The notes beneath the pieces are model-generated. The model saw only the letters and a program-made list of their open reading frames with translations, made no database searches and was not told the DNA's origin. A stretch of 56,173 nt of DNA from Verrucomicrobiaceae bacterium. Lineage in GTDB: Bacteria > Verrucomicrobiota > Verrucomicrobiia > Verrucomicrobiales > Verrucomicrobiaceae. The stretch's first letter is position 1. The number at the start of each line of letters is the position of its first letter. Positions 19,019 to 27,926 of the stretch are shown in pieces. The stretch is taken from contig JAEUHJ010000172.1 of assembly GCA_016795375.1 (NCBI GenBank), forward strand, positions 1 through 56,173, in the 5' to 3' direction. The position numbers and the translations under genes are program-made.

Positions 19019-19804
19019 TCAGCCGAGCTGCTCAATGGTGATCGAGTAGCGATGCGGGCTGTCGTTGTTGCCGAAGGTGATCTTGTTGTCACCGACATTG
19101 AGCGGACACGAGATGCAGCCTGCATCGACGGAGACGTGCTCGCCATTGACCCATGAGCCGAGCTTGCTGCCGCGGTCGCGGAGGATGAAACGCCCATGCT
19201 CGAAATCGATCTCGCAATGGTTGCGGGAGAGCTGGTAGGGGGTGGGATCCTCGATGGAAAGATCGTTGCGGGTGAGGGCGGAGACGGCGGTGTCGAAGTA
19301 GGCGCGGCCGATGCGGAAGGGCAGCTTGGTGATGGTCTTTTCCACGGGATCGTGGGCGAGGCCGGTCTCGTCATAATGCGAGCGCAGCTTCACGCGGAAG
19401 ACCGGCTCCCTGGCGGGCGGGGGGCCGGGTTTCGGGTTCAGCGGCACGGTGGCGTGGGTGCTGGTGGTGAGCAGCAGGTCGGTCTTGCGGATGCGTTCGA
19501 AAAGCGTGGAGAGGTAGATGTGCAGGCGGTCGGGCCGCTGGAGTATCTGCTGCTCGAAATCGGACTCGCCGATGGTCTCCACCGTGGTATTTTCGACTGC
19601 GGTGGCCGTGGCCGAGCGTGGACGGTCCATGATCATGCCCATTTCGCCGAAAATCTCCCCGGCGCTGATTTTGGCGAGGGACTGGACTCCGTGCGAAGTG
19701 TTGATGGTGATCTCGACGAGGCCGTTGACGATGAAGAACGCCTCCTGCGACTTGTCGCCCTCACGAAAAACGATGTCTCCACGTTTGAAATGCTCGGTGG
19801 CCAT
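19019..19804 (-). CDS. Cyclic-nucleotide-binding domain fused to FHA domain
   Basis: Predicted 261-aa protein from the ATG at 19804; the open frame runs further upstream but would overlap the neighbouring gene. Residues about 1-110 form a cyclic-nucleotide-binding domain (RGDIVFREGDKSQEAFFIVNG ... AGEIFGEMGMIMDRPRSATATA), with a phosphate-cassette-like RPRSA. Residues about 180-255 form a forkhead-associated domain (RNHCEID ... LRDRGSKLGSWVNGEHV), which binds phosphothreonine. There is no DNA-binding domain, so it is a signal-reading adaptor, not a CRP-type regulator. It lies 44 bp after the lipoprotein gene on the same strand. Confidence 0.85.
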   Translation of the reverse strand: MATEHFKRGDIVFREGDKSQEAFFIVNGLVEITINTSHGVQSLAKISAGEIFGEMGMIMDRPRSATATAVENTTVETIGESDFEQQILQRPDRLHIYLSTLFERIRKTDLLLTTSTHATVPLNPKPGPPPAREPVFRVKLRSHYDETGLAHDPVEKTITKLPFRIGRAYFDTAVSALTRNDLSIEDPTPYQLSRNHCEIDFEHGRFILRDRGSKLGSWVNGEHVSVDAGCISCPLNVGDNKITFGNNDSPHRYSITIEQLG

Positions 19805-19848
19805 GCGGGCGGAGAGTACCGGATGCCCGTGTGAGGTCAAGTCTTGCG

Positions 19849-20508
19849 TCAAAGCCTCGACAGCAGCCGGCGTATGATCACGCGGCGGACGCGGGCATGT
19901 GTGGCGTGGCTGGCGAAGCCGAATGGGGCGCATTTTTCGATGTCGCCCGCGCGCAGGCCGGGCTTGTGGCCCTTGATGCTGGTGTTGACGAACAGCCTGC
20001 CGTTGATCCAGGCGCGCAGGTCGTCATCCCGCACCTCGACGCGCACCGGATGCCACACGTTGTTTTTGAAGAAGGCGTTGCCGCGTGTGTTGTTCTCGCT
20101 GGCATCCATGTCGTCGATGCTGGAGATGCCCACCAGCGTGCCGCCCCAGCCGCCGATGACGAGGGAGACGTGCGAGCCGCCCACCGGAAAGGTCACGGTG
20201 CCGAAAAAATCATTCCCCTCGACACGCATGGCCTCGAATTCGACGGAGTAACGCGTGCGCGGCAGTCCAAAGCCCTCCCACGCGTCAAATCGCGCGCCGG
20301 TCATCGGCTGGCCTGCCTCCAGGGTGATCGTGCCGTCCTGGATGGTGACGCGGCCTTCATCTGGAATGCCCGCGGCCTTCCATGAGGGGGCGAATTCCGC
20401 GGAGAGCAGATCCCACTCACCACGCGGAGCCGGGCCGCATTGTGTGAGAACAAAAAAGAGGCAGAGCCTCGCGGCCCTGCCTCCAAAACGTGTGAGGAAA
20501 CCGCGCAT
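19849..20508 (-). CDS. Lipoprotein with DUF1080/LamG-like fold
   Basis: Predicted 219-aa protein. The N-terminus has a hydrophobic stretch ending in a lipobox-like LTQC, so it is probably a lipoprotein. The rest is beta-rich with the 'RYSVEFEAMRVEGNDFFGTVTFPVGGSHVSLVIGGWGG' and 'WHPVRVEVRDDDLRAWINGRLF' blocks typical of the concanavalin-like DUF1080 (3-keto-disaccharide hydrolase-type) family. Its ATG overlaps the stop codon of the PQQ-propeller gene, so the two are translationally coupled and probably act together outside the inner membrane. Substrate unknown. Confidence 0.7.
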   Translation of the reverse strand: MRGFLTRFGGRAARLCLFFVLTQCGPAPRGEWDLLSAEFAPSWKAAGIPDEGRVTIQDGTITLEAGQPMTGARFDAWEGFGLPRTRYSVEFEAMRVEGNDFFGTVTFPVGGSHVSLVIGGWGGTLVGISSIDDMDASENNTRGNAFFKNNVWHPVRVEVRDDDLRAWINGRLFVNTSIKGHKPGLRAGDIEKCAPFGFASHATHARVRRVIIRRLLSRL

Positions 20509-21926
20509 CAGCCTTTGATGTCGTAGCAGGAGATGAACTCCTGGTCGCGCAGGTAGAGCCTGCCGCCGGTGACGACGGGATGCACCCAGATTTTGCCCTT
20601 GGGATTGCGCTGGGAGGACTGGGCTTCGAGCTTGAAGCTGCTTTTCTGCTCCCAGCCTTTGTCGGAGACTTTCACGAGCGCGACGGTGCCGTTGTCCTCG
20701 GAGAGGCAGATGAGGTGGCCGTCGGCGCTGGTGACCGCGCCTTTGCCGATGCCGCGGTCCTGCCACACGACCTCGCCGGTTTTGAAATCCTGGCAGGTCC
20801 AGCCACCGGGCCGCCCGTCGCTGTGGCCATAGAGCCTGCCGTCGATGAGGATGACGCCGCCATGGTGGTTGACCATGTTGGTGTTGGAATAAACCTCCTC
20901 CGCGCCGCCGGAGCCGATCTTGATTGATTTGCAGCCGACGCCGTAACCGGCGGCCACATACACCTGACCGTCCTTGTGGATGGGCGTGGGGATGACGGCG
21001 ACCTTGCCTGGGAAATCGGTCTTCCACAGCACCTTGCCGTCGGTGGAGACGCCGAGGATGCTGTTCATGAGGAGCTGCACATACTGGCGCTTGCCGTCAT
21101 GGTTGACCGGGATGACGGAGGAATACTGGGCGTTTTCAGTGACATCGGAGGTCTGCCATTTCACCTTGCCGGTTTTCACGTCGAGCGCGGCGATGGCCCC
21201 CTGCCCGCCACCGGGGGTGACGATGACGGCATCACCATCGACGAACGGAGACTCGGTGTAGCCCCAGCTCTGGAGCTTGCCGCCGAGATCCTTGGTGAGG
21301 CTGACGCTCCACTCCTTCTTGCCGGTGGCCGCGTCGGCGCAAAGGAGGTCACCGTTGCCGCCGATGGCGAAGACCTTGCCTCCGGCGACGGTGGGCGTGC
21401 TGCGCGGGCCGTCACCCCAGCCGTTCTTGTAAATGGCTCCGACGGGCGCGTCCCAGAGTTTTTTGCCCGTGGCGGCATCCAGGCAGAGGAGCTTCTCCTC
21501 CGCGTCGAAAAGGCCCATGGTGTAAAGTTTGCCACCGACGACGGAAAAGCCGGCGTAGCCAAGACCGCCGTCCTCATGCAGCCAGACGCGCTTCGGGCCG
21601 TCCGAGGGCCATTCTTTCAGGAGGCCGGTTTCAGGGGAGATGTCATCGCGGTTCGGGCCGCGCCACTGCGGCCAGTCACCTGCGGCGGTTCCCCCACCCC
21701 CGCCGGATCCGCCGCCGAGCAACGCCTGGTCGGCCTTGCTGAGACTTGCGACGGGCAGCGTGACGGTGGTGCCGTTTTCGCGTTTCAGCGTGACCTTCCC
21801 TCCCTGCACGCCGACGAGCTCGGCCTTGATCTCATGGGCGCCGGAGGCGTCCTTCCAGACGCGGAACTCAGCCTGCGCGGAGAAGGCGAGGCAGAGGGAC
21901 AAAAATGCGGTGATGGTATGTTTCAT
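20508..21926 (-). CDS. Secreted PQQ-like beta-propeller protein with SHD1 domain
   Basis: Predicted 472-aa protein. Signal peptide of about 19 residues (AFSAQA). An SHD1-like module spans about 21-70 and ends in LPVASLSKADQALL. A Gly-rich linker leads to an outer-membrane-assembly/PQQ-type propeller, with 'DWPQWRGPNRDD' at its start and repeated 'LDAATGKKLWD', 'ADAATGKKEWS', 'LDVKTGKVKWQ' and 'KTGEVVWQ' blade motifs. The DWPQWRGPNRD opening is characteristic of planctomycete and verrucomicrobial periplasmic propellers. Whether it binds PQQ or only serves as a scaffold is not visible. Coupled to the lipoprotein gene at 19849-20508. Confidence 0.88.
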   Translation of the reverse strand: MKHTITAFLSLCLAFSAQAEFRVWKDASGAHEIKAELVGVQGGKVTLKRENGTTVTLPVASLSKADQALLGGGSGGGGGTAAGDWPQWRGPNRDDISPETGLLKEWPSDGPKRVWLHEDGGLGYAGFSVVGGKLYTMGLFDAEEKLLCLDAATGKKLWDAPVGAIYKNGWGDGPRSTPTVAGGKVFAIGGNGDLLCADAATGKKEWSVSLTKDLGGKLQSWGYTESPFVDGDAVIVTPGGGQGAIAALDVKTGKVKWQTSDVTENAQYSSVIPVNHDGKRQYVQLLMNSILGVSTDGKVLWKTDFPGKVAVIPTPIHKDGQVYVAAGYGVGCKSIKIGSGGAEEVYSNTNMVNHHGGVILIDGRLYGHSDGRPGGWTCQDFKTGEVVWQDRGIGKGAVTSADGHLICLSEDNGTVALVKVSDKGWEQKSSFKLEAQSSQRNPKGKIWVHPVVTGGRLYLRDQEFISCYDIKG

Positions 21927-22132
21927 GGTTGTGATGGAGAAGTTTCCGACCCCTGGTCAACGGATCATACCCGGCGGCCTTTAGCATGAACAGCATTTTT
22001 GCCAGCCCGACGCGCATCCACCGCCGGTGGCTGGCGCGTTTGGCCGGTATTCTCGCTCATGCGGGGTTCACAGCGAGTTCATCGTCCGGGACTTGATCTT
22101 TGCCGGGAAACCGGCGACCCGGTGCCTGCCGC

Positions 22133-24313
22133 ATGAGAAAAAAACAACCCGAGCCCCGCAAGCCGGCGAAGCGCACGCTCTCGCGCTGGCAGTCGTTCAA
22201 GCGGCTCGTCCTCGTGGCCTTCATGAGCCTCTCGCTGCTCTGCACGCTGGCGGCGGCGGTGGTGATCGGCATCTACAGCAACCTGGCGAAGGACTACGAC
22301 CTCACGAAGCTAGGCCAGATGCCGGAGCGCACCATCGTGATGGATTGCAACGGCGCGGTGCTGGGCCGGATGCATGGGGAGAACCGCATCATCGTGCCGC
22401 TGAGCGAGGTCTCGCCCTTTTTCATCAAGGCCCTGCTCGCCCGTGAGGACGCGCGCTTCCACAGTCATCACGGCATCGACTACAAGGGCGTGCTGCGCGC
22501 CGCGCTGCGCAACCTCAAGGACAGGCGCGTCGTGCAGGGGGCCAGCACGCTGACCATGCAGCTCGCGCGCAACAGCTACCCGGACCTCGACGACCGCAGC
22601 CTGCACCGCAAGCTGGTGGAGATGATGCTGGCCCGCCGCATCGAAAAGGCCTGCACGAAGGACCAGATCATCGAGCATTATGTGAACCGCATCTTCTACG
22701 GACCCGGCATCTACGGCGTGCAGCGGGCGAGCCAGGTGTACTTCGGCAAGCACGCCAGCCAGCTCAATTTGAGCGAGGCGGCGATGATCGCGGGCATCAT
22801 CCGCAGCCCGGTGCGCTTCTCGCCCTTCCGCAATTACGAGGGCGCGCTCAAAGAACGCGACGATGTGCTCAAGCGCATGGTCGAGACCAAGATGATCACG
22901 CCGGAGGAGGAGATCGCGGCGCGCTACGCCGACATCGCGCTGCATGCGCAGCCCGCGTTCCAGAGCCAGGGCGGCTATGCGCTTGACGCCGTGCGCCGCG
23001 ATCTTGACCTGATCCTGGAGCAGCAGGAGATCGAGGACGGCGGGCTCCAGGTCTTCACCACGCTGAACAAGGACTTGCAGGACGCCGCCGAGGGGGCGGT
23101 GGAGAAACGTTTGAGCGCGGTCGAGAAGCAGCGTGGCTATGCGCACCCGAAGAAGGTCGATTTCGACAGGACCTGGGATGGCGCGCAAGAAATCTCCTCC
23201 ACGCCTTATCTGCAAGGCGCGCTCATGATGCTGGACAACAACACGGGCGGCATCCTCTCCCTCATCGGCGGGCGCGACTACCGCCAGAGCAAATACAACC
23301 GTGCGACGCAGGGCGAACGGCAGGTCGGCTCGACGGTGAAGCCGTTCGTCTATGCGGCGGGCATCGCCTCCGGCTTCATGCCCGGCACCTACATCAACGA
23401 CGCGCCGATCCAGCCCGGCGAGATCGACGGCGCGGACCCCGGCTGGAGTCCGCAGAACTCGGACGGCAAGTTCCTCGGCCTCGCCACCGTCACCGACGGC
23501 CTCGTGCGCAGCCGCAACACCATGACGGTGCGCCTTGGCAACTACGCGGGCCTCAACCGCGTGCTCGAGCTGCTCAGCAACGCCGGCTTCAGCAAGCCCG
23601 CCAGCCCCACGCCGCAGATTTTCATCGGCAACCTCGGCGGTAATCCACGCCAGCTCACCAGCGCGATCAGCATCTTCCCCAACCAGGGTATCCGCCGCCG
23701 CCCCTTCCTGATCGACCGCATCATCGACAAGGCAGGCAACGTCATCTACCAGACGCCCGTGCTCGAATCCGAGGTCATCACACCCAGCGTGGCCCTCCTG
23801 ATGCGCAACATCCTCTCCCAGGTGCTCGATCGCGGCACCGCGGCCGCCTTGCGCGGCACCTACGGCTTCAAGGAGCCTGGCGGTGGCAAGACTGGCACGA
23901 CGAATGATTACAAGGACGCGTGGTTCGCGGGTTACACCGATCGCGTGAGCTGCGGCGTGTGGGTGGGGCTCGACAAGCCGCAGACGATTGTGGAGGAAGG
24001 CTACGGCGGCACGCTGGCGCTGCCGATCTGGGCCGACGTGATGAAAAAAGCCGTCGCACTCGGTTACAAGACGGAAGCCCCCAAAGTCCTGCTGCCTCTC
24101 ACGAAGGTCACGCTCTGCCGTGTGAGCAGCCAGCTCGCCACCGATGGCTGCGGACATGCCGGCACCGCCTACGAGGAGTCGCTGCCCTATGACTTGATAC
24201 CACAGGGCTTCTGCCTGGAGCATCAAGGCCGAGCCGCCCCACCACCCCGGCACATGCAGCAACAGCAGCAGCAACGCGGGCTCATTGACCGCATTCGCGG
24301 CTGGTTCCGATGA
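22133..24313 (+). CDS. Penicillin-binding protein 1A, bifunctional
   Basis: Predicted 726-aa inner-membrane enzyme from the ATG at 22133. A basic cytoplasmic tail is followed by one transmembrane helix (about 22-45). The glycosyltransferase (GT51) domain has its catalytic glutamate at E105 in LAREDARFHSHHGID and the QGASTLTMQLARN motif. The transpeptidase domain has S400-x-x-K403 (GSTVKPF), S460-x-N462 (SRN) and K586-T-G (KTGTT). It polymerises and crosslinks peptidoglycan. A short polyglutamine run and a basic RIRGWFR segment end the protein. No neighbouring cell-wall gene is present. Upstream it is divergent from the PQQ-propeller gene. Confidence 0.93.
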   Translation: MRKKQPEPRKPAKRTLSRWQSFKRLVLVAFMSLSLLCTLAAAVVIGIYSNLAKDYDLTKLGQMPERTIVMDCNGAVLGRMHGENRIIVPLSEVSPFFIKALLAREDARFHSHHGIDYKGVLRAALRNLKDRRVVQGASTLTMQLARNSYPDLDDRSLHRKLVEMMLARRIEKACTKDQIIEHYVNRIFYGPGIYGVQRASQVYFGKHASQLNLSEAAMIAGIIRSPVRFSPFRNYEGALKERDDVLKRMVETKMITPEEEIAARYADIALHAQPAFQSQGGYALDAVRRDLDLILEQQEIEDGGLQVFTTLNKDLQDAAEGAVEKRLSAVEKQRGYAHPKKVDFDRTWDGAQEISSTPYLQGALMMLDNNTGGILSLIGGRDYRQSKYNRATQGERQVGSTVKPFVYAAGIASGFMPGTYINDAPIQPGEIDGADPGWSPQNSDGKFLGLATVTDGLVRSRNTMTVRLGNYAGLNRVLELLSNAGFSKPASPTPQIFIGNLGGNPRQLTSAISIFPNQGIRRRPFLIDRIIDKAGNVIYQTPVLESEVITPSVALLMRNILSQVLDRGTAAALRGTYGFKEPGGGKTGTTNDYKDAWFAGYTDRVSCGVWVGLDKPQTIVEEGYGGTLALPIWADVMKKAVALGYKTEAPKVLLPLTKVTLCRVSSQLATDGCGHAGTAYEESLPYDLIPQGFCLEHQGRAAPPPRHMQQQQQQRGLIDRIRGWFR

Positions 24314-24397
24314 TGGCGCGAAGTTGTCTTGTTGCTGTGCGAAAAGATTCCATCGCCCATCAGGAACAAGGAGGCCCTGCATTTCTCGCGCCGCCGC

Positions 24398-24470
24398 CTG
24401 TCACCAGCATCGTCGTCCATCTCAGATGAGAGGCACTGGGATAATTCCAGCTCTGTTTGGCAGGTGACAG
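24398..24470 (+). promoter_or_regulatory. Possible structured 5' leader of the glycine dehydrogenase gene
   Basis: The 194-bp gap before gcvP contains an 8-bp perfect inverted pair, CTGTCACC (24398-24405) and GGTGACAG (24463-24470), enclosing 57 bp with smaller hairpins such as CTGG...CCAG. This could fold into a closed multi-hairpin RNA. It does not match the glycine-riboswitch consensus as I remember it. It may instead be part of a terminator for the penicillin-binding protein gene or a chance structure. Confidence 0.3.
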
Positions 24471-24507
24471 CCGCCTGCGGCTCGTTAGCGTTCACGCCCC
24501 ACACCCG

Positions 24508-27336
24508 ATGCCCACGAACTTCTCCCGCCGCCACATTGGCCCCTCCGCCGCCGAGGCGGAGAGCATGCTGCAAACACTCGGTTTCAAAACACTCGACGAA
24601 CTCATCGACAAAGTCGTGCCGGAAGGCATCCGCGTGCGTGAGGCGCTGAACCTGCCCGCCCCTCTCAGCGAGGAGCAGGCGCTGCGTCGCATGCGCCAGA
24701 TCATGGGCCGGAACAAGGTGCTGCGCTCCTTCATCGGCCTTGGCTTTCACGACACCTTCACGCCGCCGGTCATCCAGCGGAACATCCTCGAAAATCCAGG
24801 CTGGTACACCGCCTACACGCCTTACCAGGCCGAGATTGCGCAGGGCCGCCTGGAGGCGCTGATCAATTTCCAGACAATGATCCGTGACCTCACGGCGCTG
24901 GATGTCGCGAACGCCTCGCTGCTCGACGAGGGCACGGCCTGCGCCGAGGCGCTCGGGCTCGCGGTGGCGCAGGTGGCAGGCTCCTCACGCGTGTTTGTCT
25001 CCGACAAGTGCCATCCGCACAGCATCGAGGTCGTGCGCACCCGCATGGACGCGCTCGGCGTCCATGTGGAGGTCGGTGACGTGGCGAAATGGAAGCACGA
25101 CGGCAAAAAGGGACTCGCCGCGGTGCTCGTGCAGTATCCGGACACGCTCGGCGTCATTCACGACTACTCCGAACTTGCGAACGAGGTGCATGAGGCGGGT
25201 GCTTTGCTCGTGGTCAGCGCCGATCTGCTCGCGCTCGCCGTGTTGCGCGCGCCGGGCGAGTTCGGCGCGGACATCTGCGTGGGCAACAGCCAGCGTTTCG
25301 GCGTGCCGCTGGGTTTCGGCGGGCCGCACGCGGCCTTCATGGCGGTGAAGGACGCGCTGAAACGCCGCCTGCCGGGAAGGTTGATCGGCGTTTCCAAAGA
25401 CGCGTCCGGGAAGCCCGCCTGCCGCCTCTCCCTGCAAACCCGCGAGCAGCACATCCGTCGTGAGAAGGCCACCAGCAACATCTGCACCGCGCAGGTGCTG
25501 CTTGCTGTCATGGCCTCCATGTATGCCGTGTATCACGGCCCGCAGGGATTGAAGGCCGTCGCGCATCGTGTTCATGGCGCGGCGGTGTGGCTGGCCGGCG
25601 AGCTGCTGCGCGGCGGCATCGACGTGCTCAGCGACGATTTCTTCGACACCCTCAGCGTGCGCGTGCCGAACGCGGACGACCTGCTCAAGCGCGCCCTGCT
25701 CTTCGGCATCAACCTGCGCAAAATCGACGCCACCACCGTCGGCGTGGCCCTCGACGAGCGTGTGCGCGAGGAGGAGCTGCTCAATCTCATCACCGCGTTC
25801 GGCATCTCGAAGCCGCAGCAGTCGCCCGTGCTCGATGACGCGCATCCGCTGCACTGCTCGGCACTGCATCACCGCGCCTCAGATTTTCTCACGCATCCGG
25901 TCTTCAACTCGTATCACTCCGAGACGGAGATGATGCGCTACCTGCATCGCCTGGAGTCGAAGGACATCGCGCTGAACCGCAGCATGATCCCTCTCGGTTC
26001 CTGCACGATGAAGCTCAACGCCGCCGCGGAGATGATGCCCCTGAGCTGGCCGGAGGTGAACGGCCTGCATCCTTTTGTCCCGCACGACCAGTCCGAGGGC
26101 TATCACGCCATGTTCGGCGAGCTTGAGACATGGCTGGCCGAGTGCACCGGCTTCGACGCCGTGTCGCTCCAGCCCAACGCGGGCTCGCAGGGCGAATACG
26201 CGGGCCTGCTGGCCATCAAACGCTTCCACGCCTCGCGCGGGGAGGATCACCGCGACGTGTGCCTCATCCCGACCTCCGCGCACGGCACGAATCCGGCCAG
26301 TGCTGTCATGTGCGGCTTCAAGGTGGTGCCTGTCGCCTGTGACAACCAGGGCAACGTGGCCCTCGACGACCTCAAGGCCAGGCTCGCGGCGAACAAGGAC
26401 AAGGTGGCCGCGCTGATGATCACCTATCCCTCCACGCATGGCGTGTTCGAGGAGTCCATCATCGAAATCTGCCAGCTTACTCACGATCATGGCGGTCAGG
26501 TTTACATGGACGGCGCGAACATGAACGCGCAGGTCGGCCTCACCTCGCCGGGGCGTATCGGCGCGGATGTCTGCCATCTCAATCTGCACAAGACCTTCTG
26601 CATTCCGCATGGCGGCGGCGGACCGGGCGTCGGCCCCATCGCCGTGGCGGCGCATCTGCGTCCGCATCTGCCGGGGCATCACACCTGGCGTGCGGACATG
26701 CGTGAAGGCGCGGTGTGCTCCGCGCCGTGGGGCAGCGCCAGCATCTGCACCATTTCGTGGATGTATGTGGCCATGATGGGGCCGCGCCTCACAGACGCCA
26801 CGAAGTTCGCCATCCTGAACGCGAACTACGTCGCGAAGAAGCTCGAGGCTGACTTCCCCACGCTCTACAAAGGCGCGCACGGCCTCGTCGCGCACGAGTG
26901 CATCCTCGACTTCAGCCATTTCCACAAGGTCACCGTCGAGGACGTGGCGAAGCGCCTCATGGACTTCGGTTATCACGCGCCGACGATGAGCTGGCCTGTC
27001 GCCGGCACGCTCATGATCGAGCCCACGGAGAGCGAGAGCAAAGCCGAGCTCGACCGCTTCTGCGAGGCCATGCAGCACATCCATGCCGAGATGATCGAAG
27101 TCGAAAGCAGCCGGCAGGATGCGGCCGACAATCCGCTCAAGCAGGCACCGCACACCGCCGCCTTCGTGATGAAGAGCGACTGGCCGCACGCCTACACGCG
27201 GGAGGCCGCCGCCTTCCCGCTGCCGTGGGTGCGGGAGGACAAATACTGGCCGCCCGTCTCGCGTGTGGACAATGTGTACGGCGACCGTCACCTCGTCTGC
27301 ACCTGCGTGAGCGTGGAGGAAGCGGCCGCCGGGTGA
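24508..27336 (+). CDS. gcvP: Glycine dehydrogenase (decarboxylating), P-protein
   Basis: Predicted 942-aa protein, the usual length for the fused (one-chain) P-protein. It decarboxylates glycine using pyridoxal phosphate and passes the aminomethyl group to the lipoyl H-protein of the glycine cleavage system. The N-terminal half opens with 'FSRRHIGPS', the family's start, and contains the [13 protein letters not shown] and [20 protein letters not shown] blocks. The C-terminal half holds the PLP-binding lysine K695 in [19 protein letters not shown] chose the ATG at 24508 because of this canonical start. The gcvT and gcvH partners are not adjacent, so they are encoded elsewhere. Confidence 0.96.
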   Translation: MPTNFSRRHIGPSAAEAESMLQTLGFKTLDELIDKVVPEGIRVREALNLPAPLSEEQALRRMRQIMGRNKVLRSFIGLGFHDTFTPPVIQRNILENPGWYTAYTPYQAEIAQGRLEALINFQTMIRDLTALDVANASLLDEGTACAEALGLAVAQVAGSSRVFVSDKCHPHSIEVVRTRMDALGVHVEVGDVAKWKHDGKKGLAAVLVQYPDTLGVIHDYSELANEVHEAGALLVVSADLLALAVLRAPGEFGADICVGNSQRFGVPLGFGGPHAAFMAVKDALKRRLPGRLIGVSKDASGKPACRLSLQTREQHIRREKATSNICTAQVLLAVMASMYAVYHGPQGLKAVAHRVHGAAVWLAGELLRGGIDVLSDDFFDTLSVRVPNADDLLKRALLFGINLRKIDATTVGVALDERVREEELLNLITAFGISKPQQSPVLDDAHPLHCSALHHRASDFLTHPVFNSYHSETEMMRYLHRLESKDIALNRSMIPLGSCTMKLNAAAEMMPLSWPEVNGLHPFVPHDQSEGYHAMFGELETWLAECTGFDAVSLQPNAGSQGEYAGLLAIKRFHASRGEDHRDVCLIPTSAHGTNPASAVMCGFKVVPVACDNQGNVALDDLKARLAANKDKVAALMITYPSTHGVFEESIIEICQLTHDHGGQVYMDGANMNAQVGLTSPGRIGADVCHLNLHKTFCIPHGGGGPGVGPIAVAAHLRPHLPGHHTWRADMREGAVCSAPWGSASICTISWMYVAMMGPRLTDATKFAILNANYVAKKLEADFPTLYKGAHGLVAHECILDFSHFHKVTVEDVAKRLMDFGYHAPTMSWPVAGTLMIEPTESESKAELDRFCEAMQHIHAEMIEVESSRQDAADNPLKQAPHTAAFVMKSDWPHAYTREAAAFPLPWVREDKYWPPVSRVDNVYGDRHLVCTCVSVEEAAAG

Positions 27337-27337
27337 A

Positions 27338-27865
27338 TCAAACCTCCAGTTTCGCGAGCACGTTCTCCGGCACTTTCATCCGAAGTTGCGGATGCGAATC
27401 CAACAGTCTTGCGATGTCAGCCAGATCCTTCTGCCGTTTGCTGGCACGACGTTCGGGCGTGCCATAAGCCTTGATCTTCCCGGCCAGCGTGTCTTCCAGG
27501 GCCGCCACGCGCATCAGAATGCCATGCACATCGGCCGGCACCGAGCGGGAGGTGAATTCGCGATAAAAATCCTCCGTGCTGATCTGGACGCTGACCTTCG
27601 ACACGCCGGTGAGGTTGATTGACCAGTCAAAACGTCCCGCCTTGAAGCCCGCCTCTGTCAGCGCCTGCACAGCCTCCTCCACACGGTCCGTGGCGATGAC
27701 AATATCGACATCGGCCGTCGCCATCGGCTCCTCCGCCCAATGATTGACCGCTAGACCGCCGATCATGCACCATGGGATTTCCCGTTGTTCCAGCACTGCG
27801 GTAAGACGCATCACGTCGTCCGCTCCGCCTGCGGTCTGCCAGTCATAGTATTGGCGCATGGTCAT
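27338..27865 (-). CDS. Nucleotidyltransferase-fold protein
   Basis: Predicted 175-aa protein, convergent with gcvP and starting one base after its end. It has the minimal nucleotidyltransferase features: a glycine pair in IPWCMIGGLAVNHW followed by ATADVDIVIAT, supplying the D-x-D metal site. The C-terminal part is helical with a RQKDLADIARLL motif seen in AbiEii-like and related nucleotidyltransferases. Such proteins are often toxins or regulators that transfer AMP or nucleotides. I see no antitoxin partner next to it. The start could be the ATG at 27865 or 27859. Confidence 0.7.
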   Translation of the reverse strand: MTMRQYYDWQTAGGADDVMRLTAVLEQREIPWCMIGGLAVNHWAEEPMATADVDIVIATDRVEEAVQALTEAGFKAGRFDWSINLTGVSKVSVQISTEDFYREFTSRSVPADVHGILMRVAALEDTLAGKIKAYGTPERRASKRQKDLADIARLLDSHPQLRMKVPENVLAKLEV

Positions 27866-27926
27866 GAAGACAGTGTAACGAATGCTTCCAGGGAAACAAT
27901 CACGCAGAAGGCACGTTTCAGCGCGC

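Noticed and set aside
24314..24507. A glycine riboswitch upstream of gcvP
   Set aside because: The conserved aptamer elements I remember are not present, although an unrelated inverted pair is.
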